16,107 nucleotides of DNA, taken from assembly GCA_964459805.1 (NCBI GenBank), contig CAYWOD010000066.1:1-16107 (forward strand), in the 5' to 3' direction. The notes beneath the pieces were generated by a model. It was not told the DNA's origin, made no database searches, and saw only the letters and a list, made by a program, of their open reading frames with translations. A program made the position numbers and the translations under genes. Below, piece after piece: positions 6,880-14,155 of the stretch (its first letter is position 1; every line of letters starts with the position of its first letter). This DNA is from DAOVRL01 sp964459805 (GTDB taxonomy: Bacteria > Planctomycetota > Phycisphaerae > Sedimentisphaerales > Anaerobacaceae).

Positions 6880-7881
6880 CTACTTCTTCAAGATGAATTT
6901 GTAGTCTATCGCCTCTTTGGGCTTGCCGCCCTTCGGAGCGGGGCCCTGCAACAAAGCTTCCGAGCCGATGCCGCTATAGACAAACGGCTTGCCGGTAACC
7001 GGATCATCAGGGATCTTCACGTCCTTGATCTCGCTGAGGCTGCCGGGGAATTTGCCCTGGTCGTCGGCGTGAAGCCGCAATGCCTCGATGCATTGTAGAG
7101 CAGCGATCTGCCGCTCCAGCCTATTCATTATCATGCGTACCCGGTCGTGAGCAGGTTTCAGTTGCTTCTCCATCACCCGTCGAATCAGTATATTATATTG
7201 CGGGTTCGACCTGAGGTTGGCCAATTCGATTGCTATCGGTTTATTCAAATCGACCAACGGCTTGGGCAAGTCCCGCAAAGCCCGGCATAGGTTAGGGGCA
7301 TTGGCGCCCTGAACAAACTCTTCCACCTGCCTTAGCATCAGGGCGCCAATAGCAGCTCCAACCAATCCCTGTATCACTGTCGGGCTTTCGCCTATTTGTT
7401 TCGCTGCGGCAAGGCCTGTTCTTATCGTGGCAATTGCCTTGTCATACTCGCCCTGCGCCATCTGGAAACGCAGTTGCAGAGCAAGGGCTCTGGCAATTGT
7501 ACGGTATTCACTGAGGTTAGGCGGCATTGTGCCGGGCGTAGCGGCAGGCCAACTGCAGTCCCTGCATTTGGCGGCCCGCTCGATCAACTTCAGAGCCGGT
7601 CCCAGCCGCTGCAAAGTCGATTGGACCCGGTCCCAAGGCAGCTCTTCCAATGGGGTCTTGAGCCACTGGCTGATCTGGCTTGTATCAACATCCCCGGGCA
7701 GCGACTGGACAGCCTTGTCATACAACGGCTTGGCATCCGAGTCGGTCTGCTCGTCGGGCCTTGGGAGAAGATGGTATTTTGCCGCCGCTGCTTTGGATGG
7801 ATGCAACGTCAGCACTCTTTGCTGTGCCGCTGCCGGAACAGTAAGCAGCAAGCACAGAGGATAAAAGAGGGCTCGCTTCAT
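6880..7881 (-). CDS. Secreted protein of unknown function with a GspG-like C-terminal motif
   Basis: 333 residues. Residues 1-19 are a Sec signal peptide (MKRALFYPLCLLLTVPAAA), with cleavage likely near AAA-Q. The central part is mainly helical, with a CxxC (106-109) and a region 'EYDKAIATIRTGLAAAKQIGE' reminiscent of a tetratricopeptide-like helix. Near the C-terminus, 'CIEALRLHADDQGKFPGSLSEI' followed by 'DDPVTGKPFVYSG' resembles the 'ai..Yr.d.g.yP.sl..L...DP..g.py.Y' tail found on GspG pseudopilins and on many planctomycete proteins of unknown role. The start overlaps the GspE stop by ATGA and has a strong Shine-Dalgarno (GGGGGAG) inside gspE, so it is translated as part of the secretion operon. 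It may be a periplasmic partner, a substrate, or a pilin-tip factor; no function is assigned. Confidence 0.7.
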   Translation of the reverse strand: MKRALFYPLCLLLTVPAAAQQRVLTLHPSKAAAAKYHLLPRPDEQTDSDAKPLYDKAVQSLPGDVDTSQISQWLKTPLEELPWDRVQSTLQRLGPALKLIERAAKCRDCSWPAATPGTMPPNLSEYRTIARALALQLRFQMAQGEYDKAIATIRTGLAAAKQIGESPTVIQGLVGAAIGALMLRQVEEFVQGANAPNLCRALRDLPKPLVDLNKPIAIELANLRSNPQYNILIRRVMEKQLKPAHDRVRMIMNRLERQIAALQCIEALRLHADDQGKFPGSLSEIKDVKIPDDPVTGKPFVYSGIGSEALLQGPAPKGGKPKEAIDYKFILKK

Positions 7882-9110
7882 AGTGTCTCCCCCGAATCAG
7901 AACCGGATCGGACAACACCGCAGGCCTTGTTCAATTCCTCTTGGGTTGTAATTCCTTCGTCAATCAGGCGCTGGCCGTCGGCTAACATGGTGGTATGGCC
8001 CTTGCTCATCAGCAGGGCCTCGAGCTCCTCAAGGTCGGATTTGTCGAGAATTGCCTTTCGCAGTTGGCTGTCCAATTGAACCATTTCCGCTATCAGCACC
8101 CGGCCCCTGTAGCCAGTGTTGAAACACTCGTCGCATCCAACTGCTTCAAATGCCGCTGTCTGTCCTGTGTCTTTACCCCTCACTGACGTTCGGGGCTCTG
8201 CTCTGTTACATCCGGGACAGAGTCTTCTGACGAGTCTCTGGTTCAGAACGGCTGAGATGCTTGAAGTCACCTGGTAGGGCTCAATACCCATCTCCAGCAG
8301 TCGCAGGAATGCCCCCGCAGGCGTGCCGCTGTGCATCGTACTGAACAGCAGATGTCCGGTCAGTCCCGCTTCGATTGCTATCTTGGCGGTTTCGGCATCC
8401 CGTATCTCGCCAATCATCAAAACCTGCGGGTCCTGTCTCAGCAGCGACCGCAGAGCCGTGGGAAACGTCATTTCGCCGTGGGGTGTAATCTGGACCTGTG
8501 TAGCACCGTCGATCCTGATCTCCACGGGGTCTTCGAGGGTGACAACGCTCCTGCCGCCGAATTTCCTGAGAATATGCCGCAGGACAGCCGCCAGGGTGGT
8601 GCTCTTTCCACTGCCGGCCGGACCGGTGAGCAGCAAGATACCCTGGTTGCCGGCGGCGATGTCTTTCAGATTCGCAAACAGTTGCCGCGAGAACCCCAAT
8701 TGGTCCAGTTCCATAAGCTCTCGGTTCTGATAGAACAAGCGGACCACCGCCCGCTGACCGTGTATCGTGGGGAAGACCGCAAGTCTCTGGTCCACGACGC
8801 TACTGTCGCCGGCCTTGCTGATTTCGATTCGGCCTTCCTGCGGTATGTCGTTGCGATAGGTCAAAAGCCCCCCCAACACTTTCAACCTTGCGATTACGTT
8901 GTCGGACAGCGATCTTGGCAGCGCCTCGACGACGTTCAGGACACCATCGAGACGAAATTTTACGACCAGCCCGGACTCGGTGGGCTCGAAATGGACATCG
9001 CTTGCCCCGTATTCCACGGCCTTGTCGAGCAAGTCGCTTACCAAGAACACTACATCCCGGGCATCCCTCGTCTTTTCATAACTCCTGTTGTCACAATCAT
9101 TTATTGCCAT
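7878..9110 (-). CDS. gspE: GspE/PilB-type secretion or pilus-assembly ATPase lacking the N-terminal domain
   Basis: 410 residues, shorter than usual GspE/PilB (about 500-570). It begins directly at the 'DARDVVFLVSDLLDKAVEYGASDVHFEP' part of the N2 domain, so the N1/MshEN domain that normally docks to GspL or binds c-di-GMP is missing. All catalytic motifs are present: Walker A GPAGSGKST (163-171), Asp box TLEDPVE (191-197), Walker B VLMIGEIRDAET (230-241) and His box TGHLLFSTMH (251-260). A zinc module is present as CPGC (298-301) and CDEC (326-329), typical of assembly rather than retraction ATPases. It hydrolyses ATP to drive pseudopilus assembly on the GspF platform. It is the first gene of the operon, with a promoter-like pattern at 9167-9197 and about 50 nt of leader; no clear Shine-Dalgarno is seen. 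Confidence 0.92.
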   Translation of the reverse strand: MAINDCDNRSYEKTRDARDVVFLVSDLLDKAVEYGASDVHFEPTESGLVVKFRLDGVLNVVEALPRSLSDNVIARLKVLGGLLTYRNDIPQEGRIEISKAGDSSVVDQRLAVFPTIHGQRAVVRLFYQNRELMELDQLGFSRQLFANLKDIAAGNQGILLLTGPAGSGKSTTLAAVLRHILRKFGGRSVVTLEDPVEIRIDGATQVQITPHGEMTFPTALRSLLRQDPQVLMIGEIRDAETAKIAIEAGLTGHLLFSTMHSGTPAGAFLRLLEMGIEPYQVTSSISAVLNQRLVRRLCPGCNRAEPRTSVRGKDTGQTAAFEAVGCDECFNTGYRGRVLIAEMVQLDSQLRKAILDKSDLEELEALLMSKGHTTMLADGQRLIDEGITTQEELNKACGVVRSGSDSGETL

Positions 9111-9166
9111 ATTCGTGCGGTCCGAATCTTGCCGAATTGCCCGTCTGAACCGTTTGTTTTCACAAC

Positions 9167-9197
9167 TAAGACGCAGAGCTACCGCGGAATGTTATCC
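9167..9197 (-). promoter_or_regulatory. ECF-type promoter facing the pseudopilin operon
   Basis: Read on the minus strand: GGATAAC (9197-9191), 17 nt, CGTCTTA (9173-9167). AAC at -35 and CGTC at -10 are the core of many ECF sigma promoters. The same elements occur in the opposite direction at 9236-9265. The start would be near 9161, about 50 nt before the gspE-like ATG. Confidence 0.6.
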
Positions 9198-9235
9198 AGA
9201 AAAGTCGGATTTTTCCCCACTATCCCCAACTTTTT

Positions 9236-9265
9236 TGTTAACATATTGTTAGGCGCTGCGTCTTA
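9236..9265 (+). promoter_or_regulatory. ECF-type promoter facing the sigma/anti-sigma operon (autoregulation)
   Basis: TGTTAAC (9236-9242), 16 nt, CGTCTTA (9259-9265). The -10 side shares 12 of 13 bases with the inverted copy at 9167-9179, and both -35 elements contain TAACAT. The transcript would begin near 9271, about 33 nt before the sigma start. ECF sigma genes are commonly autoregulated, which fits. Confidence 0.6.
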
Positions 9266-9303
9266 ATAACTGGAGTTACATAGAAGAATCGAAATGGGCG
9301 TTT

Positions 9304-9873
9304 ATGTTCGGTAAGACCGCCAGTTACGAACTGATTTGGAACTTCGCCGTCTCCGAAACGGTTGACCAGAGCCAGCGGTGGATACTCTCTGCAATGCAGA
9401 GGCACGGGCAGGAACTGATCACAATGCTCTGGCGGATACTGGGCAATGAACAGGATGTCTGTGATGCCTATCAGAGTGCGTTTCTGCAGCTTGCTCACTA
9501 TCAGGACCGGAAAAAACCTGAATATGCCAAAGCCTACATCTTTCGTAGCGCAAGCAACATAGCGATCTCAATGTTGAGGCACAGGATCGCTGAAAGGAAG
9601 AGGTTATCCTCCACCCAAGGCGCCAAAAGAGACCTTAGCTCGCCGGAAAAGGAGCTTGACTACAAATACCTGGTGGAGACCTTGAGGTGCTGTATGGCCC
9701 AACTGCCCGAACATCTGAGGAACGTCGTTGCGTTGCGCGACCTGGCGGAGTTATCTTATGCTCAAATAGGCAGGATGTTGGGCATATCACCGGCAACCGC
9801 GAGGGTTTACAGGTGCAAAGCCGTCCAATTATTAGCCGTCTGGATGGGTAAAGGGAAAGAAGAAAGACAATGA
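9304..9873 (+). CDS. ECF-type RNA polymerase sigma factor
   Basis: 189 residues with the two-domain ECF layout. Sigma region 2 spans about 25-95, including 'NEQDVCDAYQSAFLQLAHY' (region 2.1/2.2-like) and 'AKAYIFRSASNIAISMLRHR' (2.3/2.4-like, promoter -10 recognition). Sigma region 4 spans about 120-178, with the helix-turn-helix 'LSYAQIGRMLGISPATARVY' that reads the -35. Regions 1.1 and 3 are missing, as in all ECF factors. The stop overlaps the start of the anti-sigma gene by ATGA. The start ATG has a poor ribosome site, and the ATG 10 nt upstream is out of frame and closes after six codons. The divergent promoter pair upstream suggests it drives itself and the pseudopilin operon. The ECF subgroup is not assigned. 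Confidence 0.88.
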   Translation: MFGKTASYELIWNFAVSETVDQSQRWILSAMQRHGQELITMLWRILGNEQDVCDAYQSAFLQLAHYQDRKKPEYAKAYIFRSASNIAISMLRHRIAERKRLSSTQGAKRDLSSPEKELDYKYLVETLRCCMAQLPEHLRNVVALRDLAELSYAQIGRMLGISPATARVYRCKAVQLLAVWMGKGKEERQ

Positions 9874-10403
9874 GAATCATAAGCAAAAACAAGGGTCCCC
9901 AGGACCGCAACAACCCCAATGGGGACCCCAATAAGTGCAGGCGAATCAGAACCTGGCTGTACAGAGCCGTGAATAGTAGATTGGGTATTGATGCAAACTG
10001 GGTGCAAAATCACATTGCAGGTTGTCCGAGATGCCGCAGGCGACTTGCCGCCGTTGGCAAGGTCAATCTCGCACTATCGGCCCTAAAAGCTCAACCTCAC
10101 CGAATCGACTTGTTGATGCGTGCCAATAGTCAGACCATAGGCGTGCTCAAACACAGTCTTCGCCAGACCCCGAAGGCTGCGAAACTCAAAGCGATGCTGC
10201 CGCAGCCGACACTGCTTGAGAGATGGAGAAAGTATGCGCACTCGGTGGCGAATTTGGCGGCCTGCATTACTATCGTGCTCCTTATGAAAGTTGGGGTCTT
10301 TTCCTCCATGGGCAAGTTCCAAAGCGAGGGCCAAAAAGTCGTCAAGCAGTATTATGCCAGCCAGGCCGGCCAAGATTTAGCAAACGAGGTTTTCACCGCC
10401 TGA
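9870..10403 (+). CDS. Transmembrane anti-sigma factor of the zinc-binding ZAS type
   Basis: 177 residues. Residues C23, H48, C52 and C55 give C-x24-H-x3-C-x2-C, the ZAS motif with which anti-sigma factors hold their ECF sigma ('NHIAGCPRCRRRL', 47-59). A single hydrophobic helix lies at about 125-144, followed by a short extracytoplasmic tail of some 33 residues. The N-terminal domain would bind the sigma in the cytosol and release it on an envelope signal. It overlaps the sigma stop by ATGA, so the two are made together. The tail is too short for a large sensor domain, so the signal may reach it through another protein or by proteolysis. The assignment rests on the motif, topology and neighbour; overall similarity to known anti-sigma factors is not obvious. 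Confidence 0.78.
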   Translation: MRIISKNKGPQDRNNPNGDPNKCRRIRTWLYRAVNSRLGIDANWVQNHIAGCPRCRRRLAAVGKVNLALSALKAQPHRIDLLMRANSQTIGVLKHSLRQTPKAAKLKAMLPQPTLLERWRKYAHSVANLAACITIVLLMKVGVFSSMGKFQSEGQKVVKQYYASQAGQDLANEVFTA

Positions 10404-10422
10404 TCGCATCTACACCAGGCAG

Positions 10423-10447
10423 TTCCGATAATAACCTCATTACGGAA
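10423..10447 (+). terminator. Weak hairpin after the anti-sigma gene
   Basis: TTCCG (10423-10427) and TAAT (10429-10432) pair with ATTA (10439-10442) and CGGAA (10443-10447), a 9-bp stem with one bulged A and a 6-nt loop. It lies 20 nt past the anti-sigma stop. There is no T-run, so termination is only a possibility. A 7-nt direct repeat, ATCGCAT (10403-10409 and 10448-10454), flanks it. Confidence 0.25.
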
Positions 10448-10520
10448 ATCGCATACCCTCACTTCATATAGAATCTTATCAGACCGGCAGAAACCTCTCG
10501 ATTTCCCACTTTCACCCAAT

Positions 10521-10548
10521 TTGATAACCTCAAGATTATTCGTATATT
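10521..10548 (+). promoter_or_regulatory. Sigma70-like promoter of the chaperone operon
   Basis: TTGATA (10521-10526), 16 nt, TATATT (10543-10548); each hexamer matches consensus at 5 of 6. The transcript would start near 10555, leaving about 400 nt of leader before the first chaperone gene. No TAAC-N16/17-CGTCTTA pattern was found in this gap, so the chaperone operon does not appear to share the ECF promoter type. Confidence 0.5.
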
Positions 10549-10957
10549 TTACTTGACGGTTTTCGCAGAGAGTTTTGTGCGCTCGTGAGCAGTCGTGACT
10601 TGGCAACCCGGCTTTGCATCCTGCATCGTTAAGTCCTTCAAACGAGTGTCTCCAGCGGCATGGGCTGGAAGCATAAAACTGTCTCAAAACGAGGGTATTG
10701 TAGAAGTTATGACACGGGTTTTTGGATTTAGATTCGAAAAAGATGGGGCCTCCGGTGGCAACCGCCTCAGCGGTTACTCGGATAACCAACGCACCGGGGA
10801 GAGCAGGAGCCTGTCTAACCTGTCCTGCGCACAACCGGCAGGCTTCTCCCAGATCCGTCACATTGTCGGCATCCTTTCTGATAACAGCAAGAATAGTCGG
10901 CAAAATCTGTTTGCTGATGGAGCGTGAACAAACGGTCCATGATCGAGATTTGAGAAT
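10549..10957 (+). other. Gene-free leader region with a candidate structured RNA (about 10749-10850)
   Basis: The gap from 10404 to 10957 (554 nt) holds no coding frame that resembles a protein. Between 10749 and 10850 several stems are visible: AACCGC/GCGGTT (10760-10765 with 10770-10775), GGTTA/TAACC (10772-10776 with 10783-10787, competing with the first), and a long arm at 10797-10801 plus 10807-10813 with 10839-10850 (12 bp with a 5-nt bulge). A competing GCAGGA/TCCTGC stem (10803-10808 with 10823-10828) is also possible. Mutually exclusive stems are compatible with a regulatory leader, but no known riboswitch class was recognised. Confidence 0.35.
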
Positions 10958-12523
10958 ATGCTGAAGAAATCTGCAATTCTTGGTTTAGTACTGTTGCTTG
11001 CCGGTAGTGCTGTACTTAGATGGGTTCTCGTGGAGAGAAGAACTGAACAGCACAGAACTGAATCCTGCAAGCTCAAGTATAGCTCGGAGCCGGACGAGTA
11101 TCTCAGGCACTACAATGAATGGTTGCAGTTGTCCCCAGAAAAGAGAGCCGGCCTGCCTCTGGAGCTGAACGGCTTTGGCCAAGCCAAAACGAAAGCTCAA
11201 CTAAAACAAGAGCAGCAGGAAAGACTCAAAGCCGACCTGGACAGATTGGCCACCAGTGAACTCAATGCGCATCCCTTTGCCGATGTTCTTTACGGAGAGG
11301 ATTGGCAAAGCCGAGTAAACGAGTATAAAAAGCGGAAGGAGCTCAACGAGTTCATCCTGACAGGTTCTGTCGTGTGTACGTCTATTGGAGGGACCACTTT
11401 TGGATGGTGTCTGCTACTGTGGACGGCCCGGCTTCTAATTGCAGGAACGTCCCGGTTGAGAGTTTCTTCTGCCGACGACCGGAGCAGCCGAAGCGAAAAC
11501 TATGATGACGGGCCGCCCGAGGCCGACCCAATAGATCTCGAGCAACAGGAGAAACCTCTCGGACAACCTTCTCGGATTCCCCTCTTGGGACGCACTGCAA
11601 AGTGGGAGCTCGGCCAACCAGCAAAACGCTCACAAATCGATATAAATTCGGGGCGCCAGAATTCAAAAACGAATTCCCCAAACGCGCGCCGGCCGGCGCT
11701 TTCACAGACAACCCTTTCCACGAGGACACAATCCCAAGTCGGTAAGAGCAGCACCGTATCGGCAAAAGAGCGTTTGGGAGGCCTTTCAGCAAAGTCTGCC
11801 AAGAAAATTCCCGTGGTCCTGTCCGATGAAAAATCTGTCGAACTCAAAAAATCGCCAAAACCTGGTGTGGGAAATCAAAACTTCAGTGCGGCGCAGCGCG
11901 CCCGGTCCGGTCAAAAAGCCAGGCACGGCGCCTCAACAGGTCGGCATGAAAGCTCTCCGATGCTTGAAGAATCTCTAAAAGCCAAAACCGACAATCTGGA
12001 AAAACAGATGGCCGAATTCAAAGACGTGGCTCACAGCGTCCAGCAAACCACGCTTGAGCACTCGAAGCCGCTCAATGGCGCCCTTAAAGAACTCACCGAC
12101 CAAGTCTCGGCTATCCGTGAATACGCCTCCCATCAGCAAGAACGAGTGGAGAAGCTACAGGACGGCTATGACTGGAACATAATCAGAACCTTCTGTCTGC
12201 GGGTCATACGCTGCATTGACAACCTTGAAAGTCGTATTGACCGACTTTCCGAAAAGGATGTTGAAACGGAACATCTCACGGAAGTAAGGGATGAGCTGAT
12301 CTTTGCTCTCGAGTCCAGTGGGGTTGAACAATTCAGGCCCGAAGTAAACAGCCTCTACCGGGGACAGGAGAAATGTACGGAGGCCGTCAAAGAAAAAGAG
12401 CACTGCGACGATCCCAAAAAGGCAGGCAAAATTGCAAAGGTCGTTAGGCCAGGATACCGGTATTTTATTAACGAAGGCAATGTAAAAGTGGTACGCGCAG
12501 CTCAGGTTAAGTTATTTGGTTAA
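10958..12523 (+). CDS. Membrane-anchored protein with C-terminal GrpE-like nucleotide-exchange domain
   Basis: 521 residues. TM1 spans about 4-25 and TM2 about 133-163; by charge the N-terminus and the large C-terminal part are cytosolic and residues 28-130 face the periplasm. Residues 165-335 are a low-complexity Ser/Lys/Gln/Arg/Pro-rich linker, probably disordered. A coiled coil (about 335-402) leads into a GrpE-like core: 'FCLRVIRCIDNLESRIDRL' (412-430) matches the GrpE '..LLpvlDNlerAl' helix, 'EVRDELIFALESSGVEQFRP' (442-461) matches '..l...L...Gv..i.p', and 'KVVRPGYRYFINEGNVKVVRAAQVKL' (494-519) matches the beta wing ending '..GY...RvlRpA.V.V'. GrpE releases ADP and substrate from Hsp70. 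Ordinary GrpE is soluble and about 200 residues; membrane fusion is unusual. It is the first gene of the operon, 60 nt before the hsp70 gene. The start has only a weak purine-rich ribosome site. Confidence 0.75.
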   Translation: MLKKSAILGLVLLLAGSAVLRWVLVERRTEQHRTESCKLKYSSEPDEYLRHYNEWLQLSPEKRAGLPLELNGFGQAKTKAQLKQEQQERLKADLDRLATSELNAHPFADVLYGEDWQSRVNEYKKRKELNEFILTGSVVCTSIGGTTFGWCLLLWTARLLIAGTSRLRVSSADDRSSRSENYDDGPPEADPIDLEQQEKPLGQPSRIPLLGRTAKWELGQPAKRSQIDINSGRQNSKTNSPNARRPALSQTTLSTRTQSQVGKSSTVSAKERLGGLSAKSAKKIPVVLSDEKSVELKKSPKPGVGNQNFSAAQRARSGQKARHGASTGRHESSPMLEESLKAKTDNLEKQMAEFKDVAHSVQQTTLEHSKPLNGALKELTDQVSAIREYASHQQERVEKLQDGYDWNIIRTFCLRVIRCIDNLESRIDRLSEKDVETEHLTEVRDELIFALESSGVEQFRPEVNSLYRGQEKCTEAVKEKEHCDDPKKAGKIAKVVRPGYRYFINEGNVKVVRAAQVKLFG

Positions 12524-12535
12524 GTCTGTTAAGGG

Positions 12536-12577
12536 CCTCAGTGTCTCGAAAATGGGGCCCCGAGTAAGACTGAGGAG
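12536..12577 (+). promoter_or_regulatory. Hairpin covering the hsp70 ribosome binding site
   Basis: CCTCAGT (12536-12542) pairs perfectly with ACTGAGG (12569-12575), and CTCG (12545-12548) with CGAG (12561-12564), around a 12-nt loop. The Shine-Dalgarno GAGGAG (12572-12577) is half inside the stem. An alternative pairing, GGGCC (12533-12537) with GGCCC (12556-12560), would compete and free the site. This could be a translational switch or RNA thermometer for the chaperone gene, or simply chance structure. Confidence 0.4.
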
Positions 12578-12583
12578 CACAAA

Positions 12584-14134
12584 ATGGCAAATATAGTAGG
12601 CATAGATCTCGGGACAACGTCCTCAGTATTGGCTCTTCTCAATACCATCGGCAAGCCGGAGATCATCCCGAATGCCGATGGTGAAAGACTTACACCGTCA
12701 GCGGTCTTCTTCGATGAAGAGAATCCCGATATCATCAGGGTCGGAATTGAAGCAGTCAATTCTCGGCATCTAAATGCACAACGGTCGGCCCGCTGGATAA
12801 AGCGGCACATGGGCCAGCCGGATTATCACAAGGCCATCGACGGAAAGGACTGGACAGCAGTAGAGTTATCAGGCCTGATTCTCAAAAAACTCAAGCAGGA
12901 TTGTGCAGCCGAGCAGGGCGACATTCGTGATGCCGTCATTTCTGTTCCCGCCCATTTTGACGAGGTTCGCAGAAAAGCCACAATGGATGCCGGCGCAGCG
13001 ATCGGGCTCAATGTGATTGGAATTGTCAATGAGCCTGTTGCCGCGGCGCTGTACTATGCGACCACTCGCGAAGTCTCAGGAAAGGTGCTGGTCTATGACC
13101 TCGGCGGTGGAACCTTCGACGTAACCATAATGAATGTGGCCGGACATCAAATGGATATTATCTGCTCACAGGGCGACCATGCACTCGGCGGCATCGACTT
13201 TGACCGCAAGATACTGGAGATTCTGGAGCAGATATACAAAGACAAGCTTAAAGCCGAACTGATTAGCTCCGACGAGGACAGGGCAAAGTATGAGGACGAG
13301 GCCGAAGATATTAAGAAGACGCTATCTCGCCGCCGTGTCGCCAAGAAAATGCTCTATGGGTCCGCCGGAAGCCTGAGAGTGGAAATAACCCGTGAAATGT
13401 TCGAACAAGCTATTTCCTCGCTGCTGGCGCGCACAGATATCCTGGTGGAGGTGGCCCTTGAAGAGGCCGGCCTCAAACCTTGCGAAATCGACACGGTGCT
13501 ATTAGTCGGGGGCAGCACTCGAATACCAACAATCCGCAAGCGCCTCGAAAAAGTGTTCGGATCCCGGCCGGAAACCGCAGTTAATGTTGATGAATGTGTT
13601 GCATTAGGCGCCGCTCTACATGCAGGATTAACCGTGCTCAGAGAAAACCCCGATGCCGTGCCGACAGGAATCGCCGCCGGACTCAAAGACATCAGCCTCG
13701 TAGATGTTTGCAATCACAGCTACGGCACCATTTGCGCTCCTATCAGCAAGGAAACAGGCCGACGTGTTGTGGAGAACCGCATTATTCTAAAAAAGAATAC
13801 GCCATTGCCCTGCCAAGCGTCACAGATGTTCTATACGATCTCTCAGGGCCAAACGGCAGTTGAGGTGACAGTTACCCAGGGCGAGGATTCCACGCCCGAA
13901 TATGTGAACACAATTGCAACGCATAAGTTTGAGCTTCCTCCCGACAGAGGGGCGGAATGTCCCATTAAAGTCACCTACAGCTACGACGTTAATCAGAGAA
14001 TGCACTGTCTGTTCGAGGACCTTGAATCAGACAGAGCTCTCGAAGTTGACCTGCGCCAGGATCAAAACGGCAACCTCTCCGAAGGTGACAGTAAACAGGA
14101 AAGCGAAAGCCTGGAAGCTTTCAAGATTGAATAG
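12584..14134 (+). CDS. Lidless Hsp70-family chaperone (DnaK paralogue)
   Basis: 516 residues, against about 638 for DnaK. The nucleotide-binding domain is complete: phosphate-1 loop IDLGTTSS (7-14) with D8, K73 in 'WIKRHMG', E150 in 'IVNEPVAAAL', phosphate-2 DLGGGTFDVTI (172-182) with T177 and D179, HALGGIDFD (199-207), and adenosine motif VLLVGGSTRIP (305-315). The linker DISLVDV (369-375) corresponds to DVLLLDV, with the Asp kept. The beta substrate domain runs about 376-490, ending 'IKVTYSYDVNQRMHCLFEDL'; the helical lid is absent and a short acidic Ser/Glu-rich tail follows. DnaK residues Arg167 and Thr173, which contact J domains, are G146 and V152 here. Start ATG has Shine-Dalgarno GAGGAG at 6-nt spacing. 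Predicted role: ATP-driven folding or remodelling with its operon partners. The window does not show whether a housekeeping dnaK exists elsewhere. Confidence 0.93.
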   Translation: MANIVGIDLGTTSSVLALLNTIGKPEIIPNADGERLTPSAVFFDEENPDIIRVGIEAVNSRHLNAQRSARWIKRHMGQPDYHKAIDGKDWTAVELSGLILKKLKQDCAAEQGDIRDAVISVPAHFDEVRRKATMDAGAAIGLNVIGIVNEPVAAALYYATTREVSGKVLVYDLGGGTFDVTIMNVAGHQMDIICSQGDHALGGIDFDRKILEILEQIYKDKLKAELISSDEDRAKYEDEAEDIKKTLSRRRVAKKMLYGSAGSLRVEITREMFEQAISSLLARTDILVEVALEEAGLKPCEIDTVLLVGGSTRIPTIRKRLEKVFGSRPETAVNVDECVALGAALHAGLTVLRENPDAVPTGIAAGLKDISLVDVCNHSYGTICAPISKETGRRVVENRIILKKNTPLPCQASQMFYTISQGQTAVEVTVTQGEDSTPEYVNTIATHKFELPPDRGAECPIKVTYSYDVNQRMHCLFEDLESDRALEVDLRQDQNGNLSEGDSKQESESLEAFKIE

Positions 14135-14155
14135 CCGTCTCTGCTGGTGTGCAAA

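Noticed and set aside
8331..9266. A 311-residue plus-strand frame opposite the GspE-like gene
   Set aside because: It is antisense to a gene with all ATPase motifs and has no protein-like features of its own.
9294..9314. A six-codon ATG frame overlapping the sigma-factor start
   Set aside because: It could be a tiny upstream frame, but there is no clear ribosome site and a frame this short is expected by chance.
10700..10800. Partial resemblance to a c-di-GMP-I (GEMM) riboswitch (ATTCGAAA ... GCCTCCGG ... GGTTAC)
   Set aside because: The conserved ACGCAAA joining segment is missing and the 3' stem order does not fit. A covariance-model scan would decide; by eye it is not supported.
10352..10903. 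A 183-residue open frame on the minus strand across the leader region
   Set aside because: It overlaps the end of the anti-sigma gene, has no ribosome site, no recognisable domain, and an irregular Cys/Arg-rich composition typical of antisense frames over structured DNA.
10595..10927. A 110-residue plus-strand frame in the same gap
   Set aside because: No family pattern, no ribosome site, and its sequence follows the hairpins; it is better explained as non-coding leader.
14147..14155. GTG start three codons before the chosen start of the TerB/J-like protein
   Set aside because: No ribosome site stands before it, while the ATG has GGTG at a usable distance. The difference is only three residues and cannot be settled from sequence alone.
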